Assembly: GCF_023015695.1 (NCBI RefSeq)
Contig: NZ_JALKAS010000001.1
Location: 1,736,001-1,800,000, forward strand
Direction: 5' to 3'
Length of the DNA: 64,000 nt
Source: Jannaschia sp. S6380
GTDB lineage: Bacteria; Pseudomonadota; Alphaproteobacteria; Rhodobacterales; Rhodobacteraceae
Every line of letters starts with the position of its first letter. Within the stretch, counting starts at the first letter, position 1. Below are positions 46,854 through 54,935 of this stretch, one piece after another. The position numbers and the translations under genes were made by a program. A model generated the notes under the pieces. The model was not told where the DNA came from. It was given only the letters and a program-made list of their open reading frames with translations, and did not search any database.

Positions 46854-48203
46854 TCAGACGGCCAGGCTGTGCCGGTCGCCCCGTTCATATCCGTCGATGG
46901 ACATCGCGATCAGGCGGGCCAAGGGCCGGGCGCGTCCGACGATACGGATACCGCGCGCGGTCGGGCGCACCGCCTCGGGCCAATCGGCGGCGACACCTGC
47001 CAGCAGTGCCCGGGCCTCGGCCGGGTCCGCGCCCGCCCGGGCCGCGACGACCTCGGCCTCGGCGCCGAAGCGGCACAGAAGCTCCTCGATCGCCACGGCC
47101 TCAAGCCGATCGCGGGTCGACAGGGCATGGCCGCGCAACGTGGCCGGTCGCCTGGCGCGGACCGCAGCCTGCCATTTTGCCGTGCCGGGATCGTTCTGCG
47201 CATATCCCTGCGGCAGACGCGAAATCGCGGACGGCCCCAGCCCGATCAGTGTCTCGCAATCGTCGTCCGTGTAGCCCTGGAAGTTGCGACGAAGCCGGCC
47301 CTCGTCCTGGGCCACGCACAGGCCGTCGGCGGGGCGGGCGAAATGGTCGATGCCCACCGACGCGAACCCGGCCCCGGTCAAGCGGTCGGAGGCCTGCGCA
47401 AACAGGGCCATACGGGTTTCCGCGTTCGGCAACGCATCGGCGGGGATCATCACCTGCCGCCGCGCCACCCAGGGCACATGCGCATAGCCGAACAGCGCGA
47501 TCCGGTCGGGGAACAGCGTCAGCGCCTGGTCGACGGTCCGTCCCAAGCTGTTCGCATCCTGAAACGGCAGACCGTAAAGCAGGTCGAGGTTCAGCCCGGA
47601 GACGCCCCGGGCACGCAGCCCTTCCACCGCCTCGCGCGTCTGCGCGACGCTCTGCGTGCGTCCGATGGCATGCTGCACCTTCGGCGCGAAATCCTGCACG
47701 CCGATGCTGGCGCGGGTCACGCCGAGCCGCGCCAGCGCGTCCAGGCGCGGGTCGTCGATGACGGTCGGATCGATCTCGACCGAGATTTCGGCCCCGGGCG
47801 CGAAGGCGAACCGGGCGCGCAGTGCCTCGGCCATCTCGTCCAGCATCTCGGGTGGCAGGATCGTGGGCGTGCCGCCGCCCAGATGCAGCCGGTCGATGCG
47901 GACCTGCGGCATGGCGTCGGCCATCAGGTCGATCTCTGCCCGGAGCGCGTCCAACCAGGGGCGCAGCGGCGCGTCCGTCTTCGTCCCCTGCGTGCGGCAG
48001 GCGCAGAACCAGCACAGCCTGCGACAGAACGGCACATGCACGTAAAGCGAGATGCCCGCCCCTTCGGGCAGCGAGGCGAGCCACCCTTCCATCTGCGCGG
48101 GCCCCACGGCGCGGTCGAAATGCGGCGCCGTGGGATAGCTGGTGTAGCGGGGCGCGCGCGCCTGGAACAGGCCGTGGCGGGACAGGAATGCGTGGTCGGT
48201 CAT
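46854..48203 (-). CDS. hemN: Oxygen-independent coproporphyrinogen III oxidase HemN
   Basis: 449-residue radical-SAM enzyme that decarboxylates coproporphyrinogen III without oxygen, feeding haem and bacteriochlorophyll synthesis at low oxygen. The [4Fe-4S] motif CxxxCxxC is at Cys60, Cys64 and Cys67 (PFCRRLCWFCACR), followed by HLGGGTPTILPPEML and EIDPTVID. The ATG at 48203 has AAGGA upstream. It diverges from fnrL around an FNR box, so it is probably FnrL-controlled. Confidence 0.96.
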   Translation of the reverse strand: MTDHAFLSRHGLFQARAPRYTSYPTAPHFDRAVGPAQMEGWLASLPEGAGISLYVHVPFCRRLCWFCACRTQGTKTDAPLRPWLDALRAEIDLMADAMPQVRIDRLHLGGGTPTILPPEMLDEMAEALRARFAFAPGAEISVEIDPTVIDDPRLDALARLGVTRASIGVQDFAPKVQHAIGRTQSVAQTREAVEGLRARGVSGLNLDLLYGLPFQDANSLGRTVDQALTLFPDRIALFGYAHVPWVARRQVMIPADALPNAETRMALFAQASDRLTGAGFASVGIDHFARPADGLCVAQDEGRLRRNFQGYTDDDCETLIGLGPSAISRLPQGYAQNDPGTAKWQAAVRARRPATLRGHALSTRDRLEAVAIEELLCRFGAEAEVVAARAGADPAEARALLAGVAADWPEAVRPTARGIRIVGRARPLARLIAMSIDGYERGDRHSLAV

Positions 48204-48238
48204 GGCGGTATCCTTGGTCCGCACACGGGGGTTCCGCC

Positions 48239-48252
48239 TTGATGCAGGTCAA
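48239..48252. promoter_or_regulatory. FNR-type box between hemN and fnrL
   Basis: TTGATGCAGGTCAA matches TTGAT-N4-ATCAA with one mismatch. It lies 35 bases upstream of hemN and 12 before the fnrL start. The first position suits activation of hemN; the second suits repression or autoregulation of fnrL. Confidence 0.8.
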
Positions 48253-48264
48253 TGGGGTTCGTAG

Positions 48265-49008
48265 ATGCCTCCCATGGCCCGACGTGATTCCACCCTCCGC
48301 ATCGAGACCGATTGCAGCGCATGCCCCATCCGGCACCGCGCCGTCTGCGCCCAGTGCGAACCCGACGAGCTTTCGGTTCTGAACGATATCAAGACCTATC
48401 GCAGCTGGAAGGCGGGCGAGACCGTGGTGATGGAGGGCGAGCCGCTCGATTTCGCCGCGTCGGTCGTCCAGGGCTGCGCCACGCTGACCCGTTCGATGGA
48501 GGACGGGCGCACGCAGATGGTGGGCCTCCTGCTGCCGTCCGATTTCCTTGGGCGGCCGGGGCGCGACCGCACGGCCTACCAGGTGACGGCCGCGACCGAC
48601 CTGACGCTGTGCATGTTCCGCCGCTCGGCCTTCGAGGCGCTGCTGCGCGACACGCCCCACGTGGCAGACCGCCTGCTGGAGATGGCCCTGGACGAGCTGG
48701 ACGCCGCGCGCGAATGGATGCTGCTGCTGGGCCGCAAGACCGCGCGCGAGAAGGTCGCGACGTTCCTGTTGATGATCCTGCGTCGCGCGACGCTGGATGG
48801 CGGGCCCGCGCGGGCCGAACTGCCGATCACCCGCGACGCGATGGCCACCTATCTGGGGCTAACGATCGAGACCGTCAGCCGGCAGATGACCGCGCTGCGC
48901 CGCGACGGGGTGATCGCGACCGACGGTTTACGCGGCATCTCGACCGCCGATCCTGGCCTTTTGGCCGAGGCGGCGGGCGAGGACGCCGACGGCGCGCCCA
49001 TCGTCTGA
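48265..49008 (+). CDS. fnrL: Anaerobic regulator FnrL (Crp/Fnr family)
   Basis: 247-residue oxygen-sensing activator. N-terminal cysteines in CSACPIRHRAVCAQC (17, 20, 28, 31) and a later cysteine in LTLCMFRR (116) supply the ligands for an oxygen-labile [4Fe-4S] cluster. The cNMP-like fold leads to a winged helix whose recognition helix is TIETVSRQ, with the Glu-x-x-Ser-Arg pattern that reads TTGAT. Three such boxes flank hemN/fnrL, ccoN and ccoG. An ATG three codons later (48274) is also possible. Confidence 0.95.
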   Translation: MPPMARRDSTLRIETDCSACPIRHRAVCAQCEPDELSVLNDIKTYRSWKAGETVVMEGEPLDFAASVVQGCATLTRSMEDGRTQMVGLLLPSDFLGRPGRDRTAYQVTAATDLTLCMFRRSAFEALLRDTPHVADRLLEMALDELDAAREWMLLLGRKTAREKVATFLLMILRRATLDGGPARAELPITRDAMATYLGLTIETVSRQMTALRRDGVIATDGLRGISTADPGLLAEAAGEDADGAPIV

Positions 49009-49015
49009 CGCCCGA

Positions 49016-49029
49016 TTGACCTGAATCAA
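49016..49029. promoter_or_regulatory. FNR-type box upstream of ccoN
   Basis: TTGACCTGAATCAA matches TTGAT-N4-ATCAA with one mismatch. It lies seven bases after fnrL and 61 bases before the ccoN start, a good position for FnrL activation of ccoNOQP. Confidence 0.82.
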
Positions 49030-49090
49030 GGCGCGCGCGCCGCTCGTGGGCCATCCCGCCCCCCGGAGAAGACCGGGAAGGGGACGGCGC

Positions 49091-50689
49091 ATGTCCGACT
49101 ATCTGAAACTCGTGGCACTCGGCCTGCTGGCCCTGTTCGCCGCGATAGCCGCGAGCTGGGCCCGCGACGCGGCCTACATGGTGCATGCCATCATCATCAT
49201 GATGATCGCCACGGGCCTGTTCCTATGGACCCTGCGCGGCATGGAGGAGGCGCCCATCGGCGCCCCGACGCCCGCACGCGGATACATGGACGGGCCCATA
49301 CGAGCGGGCGTCGTCGCCACCGCCTTCTGGGGCATCGCGGGGTTCCTGGTGGGGACCTTCATCGCGTTTCAGCTGGCCTTCCCGGCGCTGAACTTCGACT
49401 GGGGCCAGCCCTTCACCAATTTCGGCCGCCTGCGGCCGCTGCACACCTCGGCCGTGATCTTCGCCTTCGGCGGCAACGCCCTGATCGCCACGTCCTTCTA
49501 TGTCGTGCAGCGCACCTGCGGCGCCCGCCTCTGGGGCGGAAACGCGGCCTGGTTCGTCTTCTGGGGCTATAACCTGTTCATCGTCCTGGCGGCGACGGGC
49601 TACCTGCTGGGGGCCACCCAGTCCAAGGAATACGCCGAGCCGGAATGGTACGTGGATATCTGGCTGACGGTGGTCTGGCTGGCCTATCTGGCCGTCTTCA
49701 TGGGCACGATCCTGAACCGCAAGGAACGGCACATCTACGTCGCCAACTGGTTCTATCTCGCCTTCATCGTGACCGTGGCGATGCTGCACGTGGTCAACAA
49801 CCTGGCGATCCCGGTCTCGGTCTGGGGCTCCAAGTCGGTTCAGGTCTTCGCCGGCGTGCAGGACGCGATGACGCAGTGGTGGTACGGCCACAACGCCGTG
49901 GGTTTCTTCCTGACCGCGGGCTTCCTGGGAATGATGTACTATTTCGTGCCCAAGCAGGCGGGCCGCCCGGTCTATTCCTACAAGCTGTCGATCATCCACT
50001 TCTGGGCGCTGATCTTCCTCTATATCTGGGCGGGACCGCACCACCTGCACTACACCGCTTTGCCCGACTGGGCCGCCACGCTGGGCATGGTGTTCTCGAT
50101 CATCCTCTGGATGCCGTCCTGGGGTGGCATGATCAACGGCCTGATGACGCTGCAGGGCGCGTGGGACAAGATCCGCACCGACCCGATCATCCGCATGTTC
50201 GTGGCCTCGCTCGCCTTCTACGGCATGTCGACCTTCGAGGGCCCGATGATGTCGATCCGCGCGGTCAACTCGCTGTCGCACTACACCGATTGGACGATCG
50301 GGCACGTGCATTCCGGCGCGCTCGGCTGGAACGGGCTGATCACCTTCGGCTGCCTCTACTTCCTGACGCCGAAGCTCTGGGGTCGGACGCAGATGTACTC
50401 GGTCTCGGCCATCAACACCCATTTCTGGCTCGCGACGGTGGGGATCGTCCTCTACGCCGCCTCGATGTGGGTGACCGGAATCATGGAGGGCCTGATGTGG
50501 CGCGAGGTCGACGCGAACGGCTTCCTCGTCAACTCCTTCGCCGACACCGTCGACGCCAAGTTCCCGATGTACGTGGTGCGTGGCCTGGGCGGCGTCCTGT
50601 ACCTGAGCGGCGCGTTGCTGATGGCGTGGAACATGTGGATGACGATCCGCGCGCCCCGCACCGACGCCATCGCCACACCCGCGGAGTGA
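49091..50689 (+). CDS. ccoN: cbb3-type cytochrome c oxidase subunit I
   Basis: 532-residue catalytic subunit of the high-affinity terminal oxidase, with about 12-14 membrane spans. It binds the low-spin haem b and the haem b3-CuB centre. Histidine-containing segments are visible: [49 protein letters not shown] and [13 protein letters not shown]. The length is standard. It is the first gene of ccoNOQP, behind an FNR box. The oxidase supports microaerobic respiration and affects redox control of photosynthesis genes in Rhodobacter. Confidence 0.97.
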   Translation: MSDYLKLVALGLLALFAAIAASWARDAAYMVHAIIIMMIATGLFLWTLRGMEEAPIGAPTPARGYMDGPIRAGVVATAFWGIAGFLVGTFIAFQLAFPALNFDWGQPFTNFGRLRPLHTSAVIFAFGGNALIATSFYVVQRTCGARLWGGNAAWFVFWGYNLFIVLAATGYLLGATQSKEYAEPEWYVDIWLTVVWLAYLAVFMGTILNRKERHIYVANWFYLAFIVTVAMLHVVNNLAIPVSVWGSKSVQVFAGVQDAMTQWWYGHNAVGFFLTAGFLGMMYYFVPKQAGRPVYSYKLSIIHFWALIFLYIWAGPHHLHYTALPDWAATLGMVFSIILWMPSWGGMINGLMTLQGAWDKIRTDPIIRMFVASLAFYGMSTFEGPMMSIRAVNSLSHYTDWTIGHVHSGALGWNGLITFGCLYFLTPKLWGRTQMYSVSAINTHFWLATVGIVLYAASMWVTGIMEGLMWREVDANGFLVNSFADTVDAKFPMYVVRGLGGVLYLSGALLMAWNMWMTIRAPRTDAIATPAE

Positions 50690-50693
50690 ACCC

Positions 50694-51524
50694 ATGAGCA
50701 AGGACCCGAGAAACCCGAACTACGACCCCGAGGACGACCCGAAGGTCTCGACCCTGTCGGACGCCCCGGGCGAGCTGCCCAACGAGTTGCCGCCCGAAAC
50801 CGAAACGATCACCTTCCATCAGCGGCTGGAGCGAAACGCGACACTGCTGCTGGTGGCCAGCTTCCTGGTGGTGACCGTCGGCGGAATCGTCGAGATCGCA
50901 CCGCTATTCTGGCTGGAAAACACGATCGAGGACGTGGACGGCATGCGCCCCTACTCTCCGCTGGAACTGGCGGGGCGCGAAATCTACGTCCGCGAGGGCT
51001 GCTATGTCTGTCACAGCCAGATGATCCGCCCGATGCGCGACGAGGTCGAACGCTACGGCCATTACAGCCTCGCCGCCGAATCGATGTACGACCATCCGTT
51101 CCAATGGGGGTCCAAGCGGACGGGGCCGGACCTGGCCCGCGTCGGCGGGCGCTACAGCGACGAATGGCATGTCGATCACCTGATGGACCCGCAATCGGTC
51201 GTGCCCGAGAGCGTGATGCCGAAATACGCGTTCCTCGCCGACACGAGGCTGGAGGGGGAGCATATCGAGGATCTGGTCGCCACGCACCGGATGGTCGGCG
51301 TCCCCTATACCGACGAGATGGTCCAGATGGCCGCGGCCGACTTCCACGTCCAGGTCGACCCCTGGGGCGACATCGACGGGCTCCTGGAACGCTATCCGGG
51401 CGCGCAGGTCCGCAACTTCGATGGCAATCCCGTGCTGACCGAGATGGATGCCCTGATCGCCTATCTGCAGATGATGGGCACCCTGGTCGACTTCTCGACC
51501 TTCACCCCCGACCCGAACAGATAG
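50694..51524 (+). CDS. ccoO: cbb3-type cytochrome c oxidase subunit II (mono-haem cytochrome c)
   Basis: 276-residue CcoO. One N-terminal membrane anchor (about 45-68) is followed by the haem c motif CYVCH in [18 protein letters not shown]. The axial methionine region is probably [10 protein letters not shown]. It has a longer than usual acidic, Pro-rich N-terminus before the anchor (about 40 residues). It follows ccoN after four bases. Confidence 0.96.
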   Translation: MSKDPRNPNYDPEDDPKVSTLSDAPGELPNELPPETETITFHQRLERNATLLLVASFLVVTVGGIVEIAPLFWLENTIEDVDGMRPYSPLELAGREIYVREGCYVCHSQMIRPMRDEVERYGHYSLAAESMYDHPFQWGSKRTGPDLARVGGRYSDEWHVDHLMDPQSVVPESVMPKYAFLADTRLEGEHIEDLVATHRMVGVPYTDEMVQMAAADFHVQVDPWGDIDGLLERYPGAQVRNFDGNPVLTEMDALIAYLQMMGTLVDFSTFTPDPNR

Positions 51525-51533
51525 GAGGGCGCA

Positions 51534-51767
51534 ATGGACACCTATTCCTTCCTGCGCGAACTGGCGGACAGCTGGGTCCTGCTGATCCTGACGCTGATCT
51601 TCCTGGGCGTGATCGTCTGGGCGTTCCGCCCCGGATCGCGCCCGCTCCACGACGACGCCGCCGCCGTTCCCTTCCGCCACGACGACGCCGCGCCCGGCTG
51701 CGCCAATTCCTGCGCCGGCTGCACCTGCGGCGGCACGGACTTTCTGAAAGACGCGAAACATGGCTGA
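51534..51767 (+). CDS. ccoQ: cbb3-type oxidase subunit CcoQ with cysteine-rich tail
   Basis: 77-residue small subunit that stabilises the cbb3 complex. The N-terminus MDTYSFLRELADSW, one membrane span (about 13-31) and the following FRPGSRPLHDDAA are typical of CcoQ/FixQ. The C-terminal tail carries four cysteines, Cys56, Cys60, Cys63 and Cys65, in CANSCAGCTCGG, which I do not know as a standard CcoQ feature. They could bind copper, iron or zinc. The 3' end overlaps ccoP by 8 bases. Confidence 0.93.
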   Translation: MDTYSFLRELADSWVLLILTLIFLGVIVWAFRPGSRPLHDDAAAVPFRHDDAAPGCANSCAGCTCGGTDFLKDAKHG

Positions 51768-52752
51768 CGAAAAGCGCATCGACGAGGCTACCGGGACCGA
51801 GACCACCGGTCACACCTGGGACGGCATCGAGGAGTTGAACACGCCCCTGCCCCGATGGTGGCTCTGGACGTTCTACGCCACCGTGGCCTGGGGCATCGTC
51901 TACGTGATCCTGTTCCCGGCCTGGCCGATGGTCAGTTCGGCGACGCAGGGCGTGCTGGGCTATTCCACCCGCGCCGAGGTCGCCGCCGAGATCGAACGCG
52001 TGAACCTGTCGAACGCGGACCTGCTGGAAAGCCTGCGGACCGTAGACCTGGGCGTGCTGGAACGCAACGAGGCGCTGCATGGCTTCGCGGTCCGCGCGGG
52101 CGCGTCGGTCTTCGCCAACAATTGTTCGCAATGCCACGGGCGCGGCGCGGCGGGGGTGCAGGCGGCCGGCTATCCGAACCTGCTGGACGATGACTGGCTC
52201 TGGGGCGGACAGATCACGGACATCGCCGACACCGTCCGCCACGGCATCCGCAACGAGGACGACCCCGACGCGCGCTATTCCGAGATGCCGGCCTTCGACG
52301 AGATCCTCGCCGACGAGGAGATCGCCGCGCTGGTCAGCCATGTCCGCGGCCTGTCGGGCCTGGCCGAGGGAGAAGCGGAGGGCGCGCAGCTCTTCCTGGA
52401 CAACTGCTCGGCCTGTCACGGCGAGGACGGGCGGGGGGACCGCGAACTGGGCGCGCCGAACCTGACCGACGCGATCTGGCTCTATGGCGGCACGCCCGAG
52501 GCGGTCGAGCATACGATCCGCTACTCCCGCTTCGGCGTCATGCCCCCCTGGGGCGACCGCCTGGGCGAGGCGCAGGTCCGCGCCGTCGCGGCCTATGTCC
52601 ACGGCCTGGGCGGGGGCGAGGCGCAGGTCGGCGTCCCGCTGTCCGAGGCCGCCGCCGAGGAAGCCGCCGACGTGCCCGAAGCGAGCTTCCCCGCCTCGGC
52701 CGACGAAACCCCGGCGGAGGCCGATGCGGCCCCGGTTCGCCCGGTCGACTGA
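51760..52752 (+). CDS. ccoP: cbb3-type cytochrome c oxidase subunit III (di-haem cytochrome c)
   Basis: 330-residue CcoP with one N-terminal membrane anchor (about 33-55) and two cytochrome c domains. Their haem motifs are CSQCHGRG and CSACHGED. The family N-terminus HTWDGIEELNTPLPRWW is present. The C-terminus is an Ala/Glu/Pro-rich tail of about 45 residues, a likely disordered extension. It is last of ccoNOQP. Confidence 0.96.
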   Translation: MADEKRIDEATGTETTGHTWDGIEELNTPLPRWWLWTFYATVAWGIVYVILFPAWPMVSSATQGVLGYSTRAEVAAEIERVNLSNADLLESLRTVDLGVLERNEALHGFAVRAGASVFANNCSQCHGRGAAGVQAAGYPNLLDDDWLWGGQITDIADTVRHGIRNEDDPDARYSEMPAFDEILADEEIAALVSHVRGLSGLAEGEAEGAQLFLDNCSACHGEDGRGDRELGAPNLTDAIWLYGGTPEAVEHTIRYSRFGVMPPWGDRLGEAQVRAVAAYVHGLGGGEAQVGVPLSEAAAEEAADVPEASFPASADETPAEADAAPVRPVD

Positions 52753-52761
52753 AACCGCCCC

Positions 52762-52795
52762 CGCCCGGCCGGGCGACTGACGCCCCGGCCGGGCG
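52762..52795. repeat. Tandem GC-rich palindromes after ccoP
   Basis: CGCCCGGCCGGGCG (52762-52775) is a perfect 14-bp palindrome, and nearly the same sequence recurs at 52781-52795 after 5 bases (CGCCCCGGCCGGGCG). Each can fold as a short hairpin, or the two can pair with each other. No T-tract follows, so this is more likely an mRNA end-protecting or Rho-related element than a classic terminator. Confidence 0.5.
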
Positions 52796-52820
52796 CAATG
52801 CGACCCGGTCCCGGCACGGC

Positions 52821-52834
52821 TTGATCCACGTCAA
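52821..52834. promoter_or_regulatory. FNR-type box upstream of ccoG
   Basis: TTGATCCACGTCAA matches TTGAT-N4-ATCAA with one mismatch, 60 bases before the ccoG start. It implies that ccoGHIS has its own FnrL-dependent promoter, separate from ccoNOQP. Confidence 0.8.
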
Positions 52835-52894
52835 GGCGTGCCGGGACCGCTCGTGCGATCCGGACCCCGATGGATTGCGCCCGGTGACCCCCCG

Positions 52895-54490
52895 ATGACC
52901 CAGCCCGCCCCCCTTTTCGCGGCACAGGAGCCGATTTTCCCCCGTCGCGTGTCGGGCCGGTTCCGCACGCTCAAGTGGTGGATCATGGGGCTGACGTTGG
53001 GGATCTACTACCTCGTGCCCTGGATCCGCTGGGACCGGGGGCCGAACCTTCCCGACCAGGCGGTGCTCGTCGACCTGGCCGGGCGGCGCTTCTACTTCTT
53101 CTGGATCGAGATCTGGCCGCACGAATTCTACTTCGTCGCGGGCCTGCTCATCATGGCCGGCCTCGGCCTGTTCCTGTTCACCTCGGCGCTGGGCCGGGTC
53201 TGGTGCGGCTACACCTGCCCGCAGACGGTCTGGACCGACCTCTTCATCCTGGTGGAACGCTGGATCGAGGGCGACCGCAACGCCCGCTTCCGGCTTTGGA
53301 AGGCCAAGTGGGACGCGCGCAAATGGCGGCTGCGTCTGACCAAATGGCTGGTCTGGCTGCTGATCGCCGTGGCCACGGGCGGGGCCTGGGTGTTCTATTT
53401 CGCCGATGCGCCGACGCTGGCCCGCGAGCTGCTGACGCTCGACGCGCATCCGGTGGCCTATGCCACCATCGCCGTCCTGACGGGCACGACCTTCGTGCTG
53501 GGCGGGTTCCTGCGCGAGCAGGTCTGCATCTACATGTGCCCCTGGCCGCGCATCCAGGGCGCGATGATGGACGAGGGCACGCTGACCGTCGGCTATCGCG
53601 ACTGGCGCGGCGAGCCACGCGGCAAGAAGCGGGTCAAGGGGGCGGGCGACTGCATCGACTGCATGGCCTGCGTGAATGTCTGCCCCATGGGCATCGACAT
53701 CCGCGAAGGGCAGCAGATGGAATGCATCACCTGCGCGCTCTGCATCGACGCCTGCGACGACGTCATGGCGAAGATCGGCAAGCCCCGTGGCCTGATCGAC
53801 TATCTGGCGCTGGACGACCGCCCGCCCGTCCTGCCGGGCGAACACGCCCCCGTCCGCCCCATGGGGTCCGACGCGCTGGACGACCCGAACACGACCGGCA
53901 GACCCGGATCGGGCGATACTGCGGTCGAGCCGGTCGAAGGCAGGACCGCGCCCGCCCCCCACGCCGCCGCCGCGCCCTTCGTGACCCGGCACAGCGAGGT
54001 CTGGGCCCCCCAGCCAGTCTGGCGCCACATCTTCCGGCCCCGCACGATCCTCTATTCGGTCGCCTGGCTGGCGATCGGCGTCGCGCTGGTCTTCGCCCTG
54101 TTCGTCCGCCCGGAGATCGAGATGACGGCCGCACCCGTGCGCAACCCGACCTTCGTCACGCTGTCGGATGGCGCGATCCGCAACGCCTATGACGTGCGCC
54201 TGCGCAACAAGCACGGCGAGGCGCGCGAGTTTCATCTTTCGCTGACATCCGAAACCGCCCTGGCCATCTCGCTGGAAGGCGAGGACGACCGGATCGTCAC
54301 CGTCCCCCCCGACGCCACGCGCCAGCAGCGCGTCTATGTCACCGCCGCCCCGGGCAGCGACGCCGCCACGCGCGCGCTGACCGACCTGCGCCTGTGGGTG
54401 GAAGACGTCGCCTCGGGCGAGCGGGCGTATCGCGACACCATCTTCAACGGCAAGGAGAGCTTCGATGAACGCACCGGCGCGGCGGGCTGA
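52895..54490 (+). CDS. ccoG: cbb3 oxidase assembly/cupric reductase protein CcoG (RdxB/FixG)
   Basis: 531-residue membrane iron-sulfur protein thought to reduce Cu(II) for cbb3 oxidase assembly. It has spans near 25-45, 80-100, 150-170, 190-210 and 383-405; a GRVWCGYTCPQTVWTD motif; and eight ferredoxin cysteines in CIDCMACVNVC (253-263) and CITCALCIDAC (277-287). The C-terminal domain is Ig-like. Residues ~308-375 are a Pro/Ala/Asp-rich insert with no domain character. The ATG at 52895 begins the family sequence. The end overlaps ccoH by 26 bases. Confidence 0.95.
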   Translation: MTQPAPLFAAQEPIFPRRVSGRFRTLKWWIMGLTLGIYYLVPWIRWDRGPNLPDQAVLVDLAGRRFYFFWIEIWPHEFYFVAGLLIMAGLGLFLFTSALGRVWCGYTCPQTVWTDLFILVERWIEGDRNARFRLWKAKWDARKWRLRLTKWLVWLLIAVATGGAWVFYFADAPTLARELLTLDAHPVAYATIAVLTGTTFVLGGFLREQVCIYMCPWPRIQGAMMDEGTLTVGYRDWRGEPRGKKRVKGAGDCIDCMACVNVCPMGIDIREGQQMECITCALCIDACDDVMAKIGKPRGLIDYLALDDRPPVLPGEHAPVRPMGSDALDDPNTTGRPGSGDTAVEPVEGRTAPAPHAAAAPFVTRHSEVWAPQPVWRHIFRPRTILYSVAWLAIGVALVFALFVRPEIEMTAAPVRNPTFVTLSDGAIRNAYDVRLRNKHGEAREFHLSLTSETALAISLEGEDDRIVTVPPDATRQQRVYVTAAPGSDAATRALTDLRLWVEDVASGERAYRDTIFNGKESFDERTGAAG

Positions 54491-54935
54491 CCGCCCCCTG
54501 ACCGGCCGGCACGTGCTGGCCCTGTTCTGCGGCGGCTTCGCCGTCATCATCGGCGTCAACGTGGCGCTGGCCGTCAATGCCGTGCGCACCTTCCCCGGCA
54601 TCGAGACCGAGAGTTCCTATGTCGCCAGTCAGCGTTTCGACGCCGAACGGGCCGCGCAGGACGCGCTGGGCTGGACCGTGGATGCCGCCGTCGCCGATGG
54701 CCGGCTGCGCCTGGCCGTGACGGATGCCGCCGGGCCGGTCATGCCCGAAATCGTATCGGCGACGCTGGGCCGTGCGACCACCGTGGCGCAGGATACGACG
54801 CCGCGTCTGGAATGGACGGGCGGGGCCTTCGCGGCGCCCGTCGACGTCGCACCCGGCAACTGGAACCTGCGCATCGAGATGTTGGCCGCCGACGGCACGA
54901 CCTTCCGCCGCCGCATCCCCCTGGTCGTCCGTTGA
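54465..54935 (+). CDS. ccoH: cbb3 oxidase assembly protein CcoH (FixH)
   Basis: 156-residue FixH/CcoH-family protein. It has one N-terminal membrane span (about 17-38, HVLALFCGGFAVIIGVNVAL), then the family segment TESSYVASQRFDAERAAQDALGW and a periplasmic beta domain. It assists late assembly of the cbb3 complex. It overlaps ccoG at its start and ccoI at its end (TTGA). Confidence 0.94.
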   Translation: MNAPARRADRPLTGRHVLALFCGGFAVIIGVNVALAVNAVRTFPGIETESSYVASQRFDAERAAQDALGWTVDAAVADGRLRLAVTDAAGPVMPEIVSATLGRATTVAQDTTPRLEWTGGAFAAPVDVAPGNWNLRIEMLAADGTTFRRRIPLVVR

